The position numbers were made by a program, and so were the translations under genes. From Rickettsia felis URRWXCal2 (lineage in GTDB: Bacteria; Pseudomonadota; Alphaproteobacteria; Rickettsiales; Rickettsiaceae), in NCBI GenBank assembly GCA_000012145.1, contig CP000053.1:1302001-1366000 (forward strand): 64,000 bases of DNA. Reading direction: 5' to 3'. Below, piece by piece: positions 52,149 through 61,220 of this stretch. The notes below the pieces were generated by a model that saw nothing but the letters and a program-made list of their open reading frames with translations, had not been told where the DNA came from and did no database searches. Each line of letters opens with the position of its first letter. The stretch's first letter is position 1.

Positions 52149-52949
52149 TTATTTCAATTCTTTATTTATCAATTCTTTTAGCTTTTCTTTTGCTGCTTCT
52201 TTAGAACGTAGACTTGCATAAGAGTCATGGTGTTTTTTATCTTCAATAAAATGTACAAAGAAAATTTTTCTGTCATTTTTTTGTAACCAACCTATAAACC
52301 AACCTATTTGACGATCTTTGAGCTTTACAGTTCTATCTTCATTAAGGCGATTTCCACTACCTGTTTTGCCGTAGAGCTTCCACCCATCTGCAAAATCTTC
52401 AATAAACATAATATTTTTAGTCATTTCTTGAGCTTGAACGCTTACAGGTAATTGATTTACAACAAGTTTTTGAAGAAAAGCTAATTGTTCTTCAGGAGAA
52501 ATTTCTAAAGAGCTAGAAAGCCATGCATTGGTTAAGCCGTTATTCTTTCCTTTATCACCGGAAATATCTTGGTTACCGTAATCAAATTTTGTTATATAAT
52601 CACGGAATTTTTCATAACCTAATTCTTTAGTAATAAGACGTGAATACCAAAGACAGCTGTTTTTTATCCAGTCTTTAGGCGTATGCGGCTGCTTCCAAAC
52701 TTCAAGATAATCGTCATATCCTTCTTTAAAAGGTAACTTCGGGTGAGTTTCATCAATTAAAAACCCATCATCGTAACCCATCAAGCTTAAGACAATTTTA
52801 AATGTTGAACATGGAGCATAACGAGACTCACAATTACCTTCTTGTTTAATAAATTTATAATTTTCTTTAACTAGAAAACAATCTGCTCTAGTTATAAAAG
52901 GTATAGTAAGTGATATTAGGGCAGTTATATATAAAATAATTTTTTTCAT
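52149..52949 (-). CDS. Class D beta-lactamase-like protein
   Basis: A 266-residue periplasmic protein with a signal peptide (MKKIILYITALISLTIPFIT). The class D motifs are present: STFK with the active Ser48 and Lys51, SCL (98-100) in place of SxV, YGN (124-126) and KTGSG (195-199), plus NAWLSSSLEISPEEQLAFL. The carboxylatable Lys51 and Trp144 region are kept, so it is probably catalytically competent. Rickettsia is known to carry class D homologues; resistance activity is not established from sequence. It lies next to the PBP1A gene on the same strand. Confidence 0.9.
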   Translation of the reverse strand: MKKIILYITALISLTIPFITRADCFLVKENYKFIKQEGNCESRYAPCSTFKIVLSLMGYDDGFLIDETHPKLPFKEGYDDYLEVWKQPHTPKDWIKNSCLWYSRLITKELGYEKFRDYITKFDYGNQDISGDKGKNNGLTNAWLSSSLEISPEEQLAFLQKLVVNQLPVSVQAQEMTKNIMFIEDFADGWKLYGKTGSGNRLNEDRTVKLKDRQIGWFIGWLQKNDRKIFFVHFIEDKKHHDSYASLRSKEAAKEKLKELINKELK

Positions 52950-52984
52950 ATGTTAAAATAAAAATGTTCATATGGTCTGTTTTC

Positions 52985-53102
52985 CGTCATTGCGAGGAAA
53001 AACTGTAAGTTTTGACGAAGCAATCCAGCAAAAAATTCTGATTTACAAAATTTTTTTATTATTTTTCTAGATTGCCACGTCGCTTCGCTCCTCGCAATGA
53101 CG
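52985..53102. repeat. Family A palindrome between mrcA and the beta-lactamase gene
   Basis: It begins CGTCATTGCGAGGAAAAACT, has the AGCAATCCAGC / CTAGATTGCCACG variant centre and ends TTCGCTCCTCGCAATGACG. An inner AAAATTCTG...CAAAATTTT pair lies in the loop. Confidence 0.9.
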
Positions 53103-53125
53103 ATTTTAACACGTTTCGTATAATA

Positions 53126-55498
53126 CTAATAAATCTCCTGCGATTGGTCCTCTTTGCTCGGCACATAATCAAAAATATCGTTATTATCACGATTATCGAT
53201 CATATCTTCGTTCTCAAGCATCTGAATGTTATTGACTTTAAATGCTTCTATAACAGTGCCACTTGGCGTAATTTTACCGGTTGCTCTATCTACGGCGATT
53301 AGCTTAATTGAATCTGGAACTTTAAAAGGCAGTGATGGCTCATCCTTATAAGCATTACTCATAAAATCAATAAAAATCGGCAATACTACGTTTGAACCTG
53401 TTGCTCTTTTTCCAAGCTCTTTCGGTGTATCATAACCCACATAACTGCCGACTACTATTTTTGGCGTAAAGCCTACAAACCATGTATCTTTACTATCGTT
53501 ACTAGTACCGGTTTTTCCACCGATAATTTTCCCTAACTTCTTCGCAGCATAGCCGGTACTTCTATCTATTGCTCCGGTTAAAAACGAAGTAATTTGATAA
53601 TCGCTAGCTTCATCCGTAACTCTATAAATATCTTCTTTCGGTATTTCTAATATTGCGATATCTAAATTGCTATCCGAAACATTACAAGAAAGACATTCTC
53701 TATTATCTCGCCTATAAATAATTTTACCGTTACGGTCTTTAATTAATTCTACAAAATGAGGTTCAACTTTTTTACCGCCGTTAGCAATAATTGCATAGGC
53801 ATTAGTCATTCTGCTAAGTGTGGTTTCAATTGAACCAAGTACCATAGAGTAAACTTTTTTTGGTTCATTATTAATACCGAATCGCTTAATTATATCAACG
53901 ATTTTTGTAAGTCCTACGGCAGTTGCAACCCTTACGGTTATAAGATTACAAGATTTTTCAAGACCGGTACGCATAGTGATTTCGCCTAAAAACTTACCCT
54001 CATAATTTTTAGGACGCCAGCTAGGCATACCCGGACCTTGCGAAATCTCAATAGGTCCATCATTAAAAATCTGATTCGGCTTAATACCGTTTTCAAGAGC
54101 TGCTAAATAAACAAAGGTTTTACTCAAAGAACCCGGTTGACGAAGTGCTTGAGTTACTCTATCAAATTTACTTGTAGAAAAATCATATCCCCCAACACTT
54201 GCAAGTACCTGTCCGGTATTCGGGTTCATAACCATAATAGCCCCGTTTACTTCAGGAATTTGACGAAGAGCATAGCCGTCTTTTATAGGCTCAACCACTA
54301 TCACATCACCTTTTTTAAGCAAAGTCTTCACTGATTTAAGATTACTTCTTGCCCATTTCATTTCAGCAATAAGAATCTTAGATTTACTGCCGTCTATAAG
54401 ACCAATCTCTGCATGATTATCGGCCACATCCAGAACTACAGCTAATTTATATTCTAAAAGCGATGGAGGGGACGGTAGTTTTTTTATCTCCTCTTGCCAA
54501 TTATCAAGAGGAATATTAGCTATAGGCTTTCTAAAACCACGTCTTCTATCAAATTCCCTTAGACCTTTCCTTAGAGAATTTTCGGCTAATTGCTGCATCT
54601 TTGCATCCAAAGAAGTGATAATAGTAAGACCTCCGGTATAAAATTCTTCCTTACTATTTAACATCCTAATTACTTCTTCTCTAACCTGTGCAGCATAATA
54701 ATCTGCCGTAACAGTTTCTTCTTTAGCTCGTTTACGTAAAACTATCGGGCTATCCATAGCTTCTTTCGCAGCATCTTTTGTTATGTAACCATCTTCAAAC
54801 ATACGTGCTATTACATAATCACGACGAGCTTTTACCCTAGCGTAGTTTCTCTCTGGATTAAGTTCGGAAGGGGCTTTAGGCAGTGCCGCAATAAAAGCTG
54901 ATTCTGCAATAGTAAGTTCCTCTACGGATTTATTAAAATAATTTTGTGCAGCTGCCGCAACACCGTAAGCACCACGACCAAAGAATGTTTGATTAAGATA
55001 TAATTCTAAGATTTGTTCCTTAGTAAATACTCTTGAAATCATATAAGAAAGAATCGCTTCTTTAATCTTACGTTCAAGAGAAACTTCGTTAGTTAGCAGA
55101 AAATTTTTAACCACTTGCTGAGTAATTGTAGACGCTCCTTCCATACGCCTATGATGTAAATAATTAGATATATTTAAAAATGCCGCTCTAACTATTCCAA
55201 GTAAATCGACGCCCGGATGGTTATAAAAATTCTTATCCTCGGCTGCAATAAAACTTTCTATTAATGAACTAGGTATGCTATTAATCGGTACAAATACACG
55301 ACGTTCAAAAGCGTACTCCTCCATTAATTTACCGTCATGAGAATAGATACGTGTTACCGACGGAGGATAATAACGTGCAAGCTGCGAGTAATCAGGTAAA
55401 TCACGTGAATAGTGATATATTATATAAGCAGTAATACCGCAACCTACTAAAATAAGTACGGCAAAAATTTTTAAACAAAAAAATAGAGATTTATACAT
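53126..55498 (-). CDS. mrcA: Penicillin-binding protein 1A
   Basis: Bifunctional peptidoglycan transglycosylase/transpeptidase. A membrane anchor (about 7-27) precedes the glycosyltransferase domain: EDKNFYNHPGVDLLG, GASTITQQVVKNFLL and ILELYLNQTFFGRGAYGVAA. The transpeptidase domain has SLSK (Ser457, SxxK), SCN (in EKSCNLITVRVA, SxN) and KTGTS. All catalytic motifs are present in 790 residues. It implies that peptidoglycan is made, and it is the probable target of beta-lactams in this organism. Confidence 0.96.
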   Translation of the reverse strand: MYKSLFFCLKIFAVLILVGCGITAYIIYHYSRDLPDYSQLARYYPPSVTRIYSHDGKLMEEYAFERRVFVPINSIPSSLIESFIAAEDKNFYNHPGVDLLGIVRAAFLNISNYLHHRRMEGASTITQQVVKNFLLTNEVSLERKIKEAILSYMISRVFTKEQILELYLNQTFFGRGAYGVAAAAQNYFNKSVEELTIAESAFIAALPKAPSELNPERNYARVKARRDYVIARMFEDGYITKDAAKEAMDSPIVLRKRAKEETVTADYYAAQVREEVIRMLNSKEEFYTGGLTIITSLDAKMQQLAENSLRKGLREFDRRRGFRKPIANIPLDNWQEEIKKLPSPPSLLEYKLAVVLDVADNHAEIGLIDGSKSKILIAEMKWARSNLKSVKTLLKKGDVIVVEPIKDGYALRQIPEVNGAIMVMNPNTGQVLASVGGYDFSTSKFDRVTQALRQPGSLSKTFVYLAALENGIKPNQIFNDGPIEISQGPGMPSWRPKNYEGKFLGEITMRTGLEKSCNLITVRVATAVGLTKIVDIIKRFGINNEPKKVYSMVLGSIETTLSRMTNAYAIIANGGKKVEPHFVELIKDRNGKIIYRRDNRECLSCNVSDSNLDIAILEIPKEDIYRVTDEASDYQITSFLTGAIDRSTGYAAKKLGKIIGGKTGTSNDSKDTWFVGFTPKIVVGSYVGYDTPKELGKRATGSNVVLPIFIDFMSNAYKDEPSLPFKVPDSIKLIAVDRATGKITPSGTVIEAFKVNNIQMLENEDMIDNRDNNDIFDYVPSKEDQSQEIY

Positions 55499-55513
55499 TT
55501 AATAGATAATATT

Positions 55514-56773
55514 TTAAATTATACACTTTAAAGGCAGTGCAAGAAATTTATCGGAAAAACTTATTATTTCATTACCGTTATAAAGTATAATGCCATGCAT
55601 AATTCGTGGGGCTAATGCTTCTGATAAATCTTTAAGACCCATAAAATGTCGACTTTGAATAGTTTCTGTGGCTTTACACTCTATGCCGCAAAATACATCG
55701 CCTTTATATAAAAGAAAATCAACTTCTTTTCCTAGATGCGTACGATAAAATGCTTGCTCTATACCCGTAGTTAAGGTTAATATTTTCCTAAGTTCCGCCC
55801 ATAACCATGTTTCAAATATTGTTCCGTAATAAGGACTATTTAACAATAAGTTTGGAGTTGTTATACCGTTTAAATACGATGCATAACCTGAATCATTCAT
55901 ATAAATTTTAGAAGTTTTTACTAATCTTTTACGTGTATTACTAAACCAAGGCACTAATTGATTTACTTGAAAAGTTGTTTCTAAAATCTCTAAATATCTT
56001 GATATTGTTCTTTGATCTAGCCCTATTTCAATACTTAAATTCTTTTGATTTAATAAATTACCGCTTTGTAAGCCAGCCAAGCGAAAAAGCTTAGCAAAGG
56101 AAACAACGTCTAAAAATTTATTTATGTTTCGTACATCTCGCTCAATATAGGCTGATTGATAAGACGAAAACCAACGTTCACGAAATCTTTCTTGCTTTTT
56201 TAATATAACTTCTGGAAATCCGCCATAGAAAATATATTCATTTAAAGATTGGTTAGTTATTGTTGGTTTATATTCTAACTCTTTAGTCCATTTGTTTTTT
56301 AATTCAGGAATAGTTGCCCCTGAAAAAATATCTAATATAAAAGAAGAAGGTTTATTTTGATTTAAAATTTCTCCTAAACTTAACCCTTCAAGATGTATTA
56401 CGTCTACACGTCCTGCTAAACTTTCAGATACTCCCGGGTAAGAAAAAATATTAGCCGATCCGGTTAAGAGGAAACGTCCCGGCCTCTTATCTTCATCAAT
56501 TGACTTTTTTATAGCTTTTAAAAGATCCGGGGCTCTTTGAATCTCATCAATAGCAAGAGGATAACTTGCATTTTTTATAAATCCGTGAGGATCATGAGTT
56601 ACTGCTTCTAATTGCGAAATATCATCTAAAGTAATATATGACTTAAAAATTCCTTCGTCATATAATTGTTTTACTACCGTAGACTTACCGACTTGCCTAG
56701 CTCCAATAATAAGAACTGCAGAAAAATCTTTTAACGATTGCTTTACAAATGATGTTATATGTCTATTTATCAT
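55514..56773 (-). CDS. DUF4143 AAA+ ATPase
   Basis: A 419-residue P-loop ATPase: Walker A GARQVGKS (24-31), Walker B YPLAIDEIQR, arginine-finger region LLTGSANIF and a C-terminal DUF4143 domain with RTHLGKEVDFLLYKGDVFCG and IECKAT, which resembles a PD-(D/E)XK-type nuclease fold core. A winged-helix-like segment (IGLDQRTISRYLEILETTFQ) lies between. Proteins of this kind are common in accessory regions of bacterial genomes; their role is unknown. The gene is intact and precedes mrcA on the same strand by 15 bases. Confidence 0.85.
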   Translation of the reverse strand: MINRHITSFVKQSLKDFSAVLIIGARQVGKSTVVKQLYDEGIFKSYITLDDISQLEAVTHDPHGFIKNASYPLAIDEIQRAPDLLKAIKKSIDEDKRPGRFLLTGSANIFSYPGVSESLAGRVDVIHLEGLSLGEILNQNKPSSFILDIFSGATIPELKNKWTKELEYKPTITNQSLNEYIFYGGFPEVILKKQERFRERWFSSYQSAYIERDVRNINKFLDVVSFAKLFRLAGLQSGNLLNQKNLSIEIGLDQRTISRYLEILETTFQVNQLVPWFSNTRKRLVKTSKIYMNDSGYASYLNGITTPNLLLNSPYYGTIFETWLWAELRKILTLTTGIEQAFYRTHLGKEVDFLLYKGDVFCGIECKATETIQSRHFMGLKDLSEALAPRIMHGIILYNGNEIISFSDKFLALPLKCII

Positions 56774-56841
56774 GTTGTAAGTTATAACATAAGTATGCTA
56801 TTATTTACAACTGTTATTTTTGTAATACGTAAATTACATAA

Positions 56842-58179
56842 TCAAATTACCTCACCCGTTAAACTATTACTTGCAGCCTTAGTAATTTTTACATCAGTAA
56901 TTTTACCAAGCAAAGATTTATTAGGATTTTGGATATATACGGACTGCATATAAGGAGTTTTACCTATTATTTGATCATCGAATTTACCGTTACGGTCGAA
57001 TAGAACTTTCATAATACTACCAACGCAACTTTCATTAAAAGCTAGTTGTTGAGCTGTGAGTTCTTGTTGCAATATGGTTAATCTCTCTGATTTTATGTGT
57101 TCCGGAACTTGATCCGTTCTAGTCGCTCCCGGCGTACCGGGACGAGGGCTATATTTAAACGAATAGCACTGACCGTATTTTACTCGGCGTACCAAATCTA
57201 AAGTATCTTCAAAATCTTCATCCGTTTCACCGGGAAAACCGACAATAAAATCAGAGGATAAAACTATATCGGGTCTTGTCTCTCTTAAGCGATTAATTAT
57301 ATCAAAATAATAATCCCGATCATGCTTACGGTTCATGGCTTTTAATATTTTATTTGAACCTGATTGCACCGGAAGATGTAAAAACGGCATTAATTTAGGT
57401 TCAGTGCCGTGCAGTTTTATTAGATCATCAGTCATATCTATCGGGTGCGACGTCATATAACGCAATCTCTCTAAATTTGGGATTTGTGCTAGATGTCCCA
57501 GTAAATCGGCTAGAGTAAATATCTTATCATCAGGTCCTTTACCGTGATAAGCATTAACATTTTGCCCAAGTAGTGTAATTTCTTTAGCACCGCTGCTAAC
57601 TACTTTTAACGCTTCTCTATAGACCTGCTCTACGTTCCTTGAAAATTCAGCTCCTCTTGTATAAGGCACCACACAGAAAGTACAAAATTTATCGCATCCT
57701 TCTTGCACCGATATAAAGCTACTAGCACCTTGCGGATATAATTGTTCCGGTAAATTATCAAATTTCGCTTCTTCAACAAAATCAAGATCGATTAAATGTT
57801 TTTCGTGTCTAACGACTTTTGAGATTAATTCCGGTAGGTTATAATAAGATTGCGGACCGACAACAATATCGACATAAGGAGCTCTTGAGAAAATCTCTTC
57901 ACCTTCCGCCTGAGCAACACAACCGGCTACAACTATTATTGCAGAATTTAAACCTTGTTTTTTTCTAGTATCTTGTAGTTTCTTAATACGACCGAGTTCA
58001 GAATAAGTTTTCTCGGCTGCTTTCTCTCTGATATGACAGGTAATTAGGATAATAACATCAGCATCTTCTATATTTTCCGTAGGTTCATAACCGAAAGGAT
58101 AAAGCAAATCTTGCATCTTAACGGAGTCATAAACATTCATCTGACAGCCGTAGGTCTTAATATAAAGCTTCTTACTCAT
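56842..58179 (-). CDS. miaB: tRNA-2-methylthio-N6-dimethylallyladenosine synthase
   Basis: Radical SAM enzyme that adds the methylthio group to i6A37 in tRNAs reading U-initial codons. The UPF0004 domain uses Cys12, Cys48 and Cys87 for the auxiliary cluster; the radical SAM motif is CDKFCTFC (Cys162, 166, 169). A TRAM domain closes the protein ([20 protein letters not shown]). It is 445 residues, full length. It consumes SAM, which this organism must import because metK is dead. Confidence 0.97.
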   Translation of the reverse strand: MSKKLYIKTYGCQMNVYDSVKMQDLLYPFGYEPTENIEDADVIILITCHIREKAAEKTYSELGRIKKLQDTRKKQGLNSAIIVVAGCVAQAEGEEIFSRAPYVDIVVGPQSYYNLPELISKVVRHEKHLIDLDFVEEAKFDNLPEQLYPQGASSFISVQEGCDKFCTFCVVPYTRGAEFSRNVEQVYREALKVVSSGAKEITLLGQNVNAYHGKGPDDKIFTLADLLGHLAQIPNLERLRYMTSHPIDMTDDLIKLHGTEPKLMPFLHLPVQSGSNKILKAMNRKHDRDYYFDIINRLRETRPDIVLSSDFIVGFPGETDEDFEDTLDLVRRVKYGQCYSFKYSPRPGTPGATRTDQVPEHIKSERLTILQQELTAQQLAFNESCVGSIMKVLFDRNGKFDDQIIGKTPYMQSVYIQNPNKSLLGKITDVKITKAASNSLTGEVI

Positions 58180-58210
58180 AAAATTTTATATATATATCTT
58201 TAAACTACAA

Positions 58211-58340
58211 TACTATACGAAGATCAACTTCAAAAAGAGCTAGAAGTTCTCAAGGCGAGGATCGCAGCGTATACTTAATACGTGAGAACCGGAGCTCTTG
58301 TAGAACGACGCAGCCAATTTTTGAAGTTCATCGAGTATAT
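58211..58340. repeat. Family D inverted repeat (~130 bp)
   Basis: TACTATACGAAGATCAACTT at the left pairs with AAGTTCATCGAGTATA at the right. Inside, AGAGCTAGAAGTTCTCAAGG and GTGAGAACCGGAGCTCTTGT form further arms. It is a close relative of 13792-13926. Confidence 0.78.
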
Positions 58341-58405
58341 TATAAAAAGTTTTATATCATACTATATTTAGATAATTTTATCAAATTTTAAATAAACCGA
58401 AAACA

Positions 58406-58582
58406 CTATCCATCTGCTCTTCTTAACTTAATTAATTCATCTACCAGAGAAATTTTTTCTCCTGTAGTATCTATATAATCTTGCACTTTTGTTTGTAATT
58501 TTGCTAAAGCTTGATTTGGAGTAGTAATATAAATCATACTTTCTTTTTTATGGGCTTTATCTTTTATTTTCTTTTTTGCCAT
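58406..58582 (-). CDS. Small basic protein, possible antitoxin
   Basis: An ATG at 58582 opens a 58-residue frame beginning MAKKKIKDKAHKKESMIYIT and ending EKISLVDELIKLRRADG. A strand-helix-helix pattern with SLVDELI...RR at the end recalls ribbon-helix-helix or similar small antitoxins. No toxin ORF is adjacent on the same strand; the nearest accessory genes are the broken MNT-HEPN and Rpn genes downstream of its 5' end. It may be a real small gene or a remnant. Confidence 0.5.
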   Translation of the reverse strand: MAKKKIKDKAHKKESMIYITTPNQALAKLQTKVQDYIDTTGEKISLVDELIKLRRADG

Positions 58583-58782
58583 ATTAGTAATACTTTATAA
58601 TGAATAGTATTTTTATCAAATAAGGATAAACATACCATATTATTTTTTATTTATAAATTCAGCTAAGCTTTAAACTAACTTCTTGACGTATTAATCTTAT
58701 CCATATAAATTTACATGGATAATGACTAAGTGGATATGTGATTGAGCGTTTTTTAGCAAAAGAAATTGAATTTAAAATATTA
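58583..58782. other. Non-coding stretch with a 22-bp palindrome
   Basis: No credible gene is visible here. TTGACG (58683-58688) is followed by ATCCATATAAATTTACATGG (palindrome 58699-58720, one mismatch between arms), so a weak promoter overlapped by an operator-like site reading rightward is possible. A short open frame from GTG at 58740 (IERFLAKEIEFKILLFIN) could be a gene remnant. Together with the family D element and the 58-residue ORF this fills the 603-base gap after miaB. Confidence 0.3.
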
Positions 58783-59659
58783 TTATTTATTAATCCTTGC
58801 TGTACAGATTCTTTCGGTGATTTCTTTAAGTTTTTCTATTCTCTCAATAAGATAAAGCAGCTGTTCTTTAGTAATTTTATAGTTTTTATCATATCTTGCA
58901 TCAACATAAGCTTTTTCAAGAAGCTCAAAACACTCTTTTTGTTCAGCAGTTGCTTTAGGGGAATACTTCCCATAATTCACTGTCATAATTTCCTACCATA
59001 CTACCTAATTTTTGCAAATTATGTAATTTAGGTTTGTAATTTGAGAAAACTAATAAAATAGTACTGTACAGACTTTCCGTAGCTTGATGAAGCGAAAAGG
59101 CTGACAACGCATATTCCGAATCGTTTAAATAAGTAGTTGCACCTTTTAAAAAACCTTTACCTCTGCCAAACCAATATTCATAATAATCTTTAGCGATTTC
59201 TTTCATCTCGCTCCAAGGTAAATCTTTAGCTTCACTAAGTGTAAATTCCCCACTATCATATAAAAGAATACCTTCTTTCTTAATATCAGTAAAAAAATAA
59301 CGCCCTATCTCTAACTGCCTGTTTACTTCGTCTATTGACTCAAGAATTATTGATATTAATGAATCATAAGGGATAATTTGCTTAGGATTTATTACTCCTG
59401 TTTTTTCTAATCTCTTATATATATTATCTACTAACCTTAAAGCAGTATACCCTTTATATTTACCTTTTTTCAGAATTATCAAAATATCGGTATCGCTATG
59501 ATAGCCGTTAGGTAGATCACGCACCCAATCACCTCTAGCAAAAGAGCCGTACAAAATAATCATAGCAATTTTATCCTGTGCAATATCTAAAATTTGCTGC
59601 ACTATAAAATTAAGCCTAGCTTGGATCTTAAGAGAACGTTCAGGTAAGGTGGTTTTCAT
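58783..59659 (-). pseudogene. MNT-HEPN fusion protein, frameshifted in the HEPN domain
   Basis: The 5' part (234 codons from 59659) has a minimal nucleotidyltransferase domain: GSFARGDW (38-45) and SDTD (55-58, metal-binding Asp56 and Asp58), then the start of a HEPN domain (SAFSLHQATESLYSTILLVF, NYKPKLHNLQKLGSMV). It stops after ELWEVFP. The next frame supplies the missing HEPN end: PKATAEQKECFELLEKAYVD, ARYDKNYKITKEQLLYLIER. The joint lies at the C run near 58962-58966 (TTCCCCTAAA), where one C seems extra; three Cs restore VFPKATAEQ. Separate MNT/HEPN proteins act as antitoxin and RNase toxin; this fused form is of unknown role. Confidence 0.82.
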
Positions 59660-59672
59660 TTAAATCTATATT

Positions 59673-60509
59673 TTATATTTCTGCTTTTAGCTTTTTTATT
59701 TCTTCTATGGATATTCCTGTCATCTCGTGTATTTCTTCTATAGGTATTTTTTTAGTTAGCATTTTCTTTATTATTTCAATTTTTCCCTTTTCTATCCCCT
59801 TTTTCATACCGGCATTAAACTTTTCCTCAAACTTGTCTATTTCTTGTTGTATAGCCATTTCAGCTCTAAAGTAATCATCATGCTCTTGGTCCGTCCATTT
59901 ATATTGCTCTAAACTTGCATATGCCGATAACACAATTTCATTTTTAATCTCTTTTGGCGGTTCTTGTTCTTGCGAAGCATATTTTAATAAATGTAACCAT
60001 TCATCGGTATCATCTTTAAGATCATTTTTTTTAAATTTTCCTAGTTCAATAAATACATAAGTTAATGAAAACAAATATTGTTTATGGGTATTGCTTTCTT
60101 TTATATGATGATAGCTAACATACGGCAATTCATCAGGCAAAGCTTTTGTTCCTATGATAGAAATTATTACTACCGGCAATAAATCCCTATGTTTCATACC
60201 TTTCTTAATTTGACTAACATAGGTATAACAACCGTAAAGCTGCGTTCTATTAAGATAATCTTTCTCCATTTTACGCTGCATTTCGATTATATACCATCTA
60301 CCGGTTTCATCTTTAACTTTTAGATCGAATAAACTTCTTTTCCCTTCAAGAAATAAAGGCAATTGTTCAGTAGTTATATAGCTTAAATCTATGATTCTAT
60401 CTCCTTTCGATAACCTAAGAAGAGAGTTCAATAAATTTATTAATTTTACTTTATCGCTAAATAATTTTTTAAATGCGACATCATTTGTACCGTCTAAATA
60501 TCTTTGCAT
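59673..60509 (-). CDS. Rpn/PD-(D/E)XK nuclease-family transposase-like protein
   Basis: A 278-residue protein of the Rpn (recombination-promoting nuclease) / PDDEXK_2 group. The N-terminus YLDGTNDVAFKKLFSDKVKL is a family signature. The nuclease core residues are Asp62 (FDLKV) and Glu76-x-Gln78 (IEMQRK). A charged coiled segment (EEKFNAGMKKGIEKGKIEII) and a C-terminal helix pair (MLTKKIPIEEIHEMTGISIE) follow. The frame is intact and the length near the family norm. It sits 14 bases upstream of the MNT-HEPN gene and next to a family E repeat, suggesting an accessory island. Confidence 0.88.
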   Translation of the reverse strand: MQRYLDGTNDVAFKKLFSDKVKLINLLNSLLRLSKGDRIIDLSYITTEQLPLFLEGKRSLFDLKVKDETGRWYIIEMQRKMEKDYLNRTQLYGCYTYVSQIKKGMKHRDLLPVVIISIIGTKALPDELPYVSYHHIKESNTHKQYLFSLTYVFIELGKFKKNDLKDDTDEWLHLLKYASQEQEPPKEIKNEIVLSAYASLEQYKWTDQEHDDYFRAEMAIQQEIDKFEEKFNAGMKKGIEKGKIEIIKKMLTKKIPIEEIHEMTGISIEEIKKLKAEI

Positions 60510-60618
60510 AAATAATTATATTTTAGTAAGTTTGCATATATAGCAAATTAACCTCAGATAGTAAACTACTTTTACAATTTATTATAAGTATTAGACTTCT
60601 TGCATAACTTATCTTATA

Positions 60619-60728
60619 AAGAGGAATCCCCCTGGAAACACGGAAGCACTTGCCACCGCAGCGTATATAAATACATGAGGATGCTAGTTACCTTCTTGAT
60701 GTACAAATTACCTTTAGAAGGAGGTTAG
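60619..60728. repeat. Family E palindromic element, non-coding copy
   Basis: AAACACGGAAGCACTTGCCA through CCGCAGCGTATATAAATACA to AAATTACCTTTAGAAGG matches the element inside polA at 2648-2764. In the polA frame this copy has a TGA after about 14 codons, so it is not translated. The remainder of the 231-base gap is plain AT-rich sequence. Confidence 0.85.
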
Positions 60729-60740
60729 GCAAAAAGTCTA

Positions 60741-61220
60741 TTAATACCTATCATTATCATCATATACCCCCCAAATTACTTTCTTAGAAATCCAACCTGT
60801 GTAATTCTTACATGTAATTTGGCAGAATTGTTCTTTGCATTTTTTTAAACCGCAGCGAACCTTGGGCATTAATTTTGCTATAACTCGGCTTTTATGGTCT
60901 GCGGATTTGGTAAGCTCTATTTCCTTGTCGGAGGTAATAACTACTGATCTTTTACCTGATAAAACGCTTGAATGTATCCAACCGCCTTCGCCGTTAATGT
61001 CACGTACTTGTCGCCATTGTTCGTACTCTGCAGTTATTTCTACCGGTTCGCCTTTTTTAACAAAAAGCCATTCTACGGCAGATTTAGTGGTTGGTCCGCT
61101 CCTTGCATTTACTTCATTAGATTTTATTGAAACAAATCTAGGAATAGGTAATTTTTTATTATCGGCGTTAATTGTTGTTGATAATATTATCGTAATTAAA
61201 ATGATAAAAACTTTAATCAT
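60741..61220 (-). CDS. Bacterial SH3 domain protein, exported
   Basis: The ATG at 61220 gives a signal peptide (MIKVFIILITIILSTTINA) and 159 residues; the frame to 61244 would add eight residues inside the upstream gene. Two SH3-like repeats follow: NARSGPTTKSAVEWLFVKKG with WRQVRDINGEGGWIHSSVLS, and KSADHKSRVIAKLMPKVRCG with YTGWISKKVIWGVY. Such periplasmic proteins often bind peptidoglycan or modulate cell-wall enzymes. Its start overlaps the stop of the KefB/C-like gene by 8 bases. Confidence 0.85.
   Translation of the reverse strand: MIKVFIILITIILSTTINADNKKLPIPRFVSIKSNEVNARSGPTTKSAVEWLFVKKGEPVEITAEYEQWRQVRDINGEGGWIHSSVLSGKRSVVITSDKEIELTKSADHKSRVIAKLMPKVRCGLKKCKEQFCQITCKNYTGWISKKVIWGVYDDNDRY

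Noticed and set aside
58738..59031. 97-residue plus-strand ORF near the MNT-HEPN gene
   Set aside because: Most of it is antisense to the HEPN coding region; only the first ~18 codons lie outside, which is too little to support a gene.
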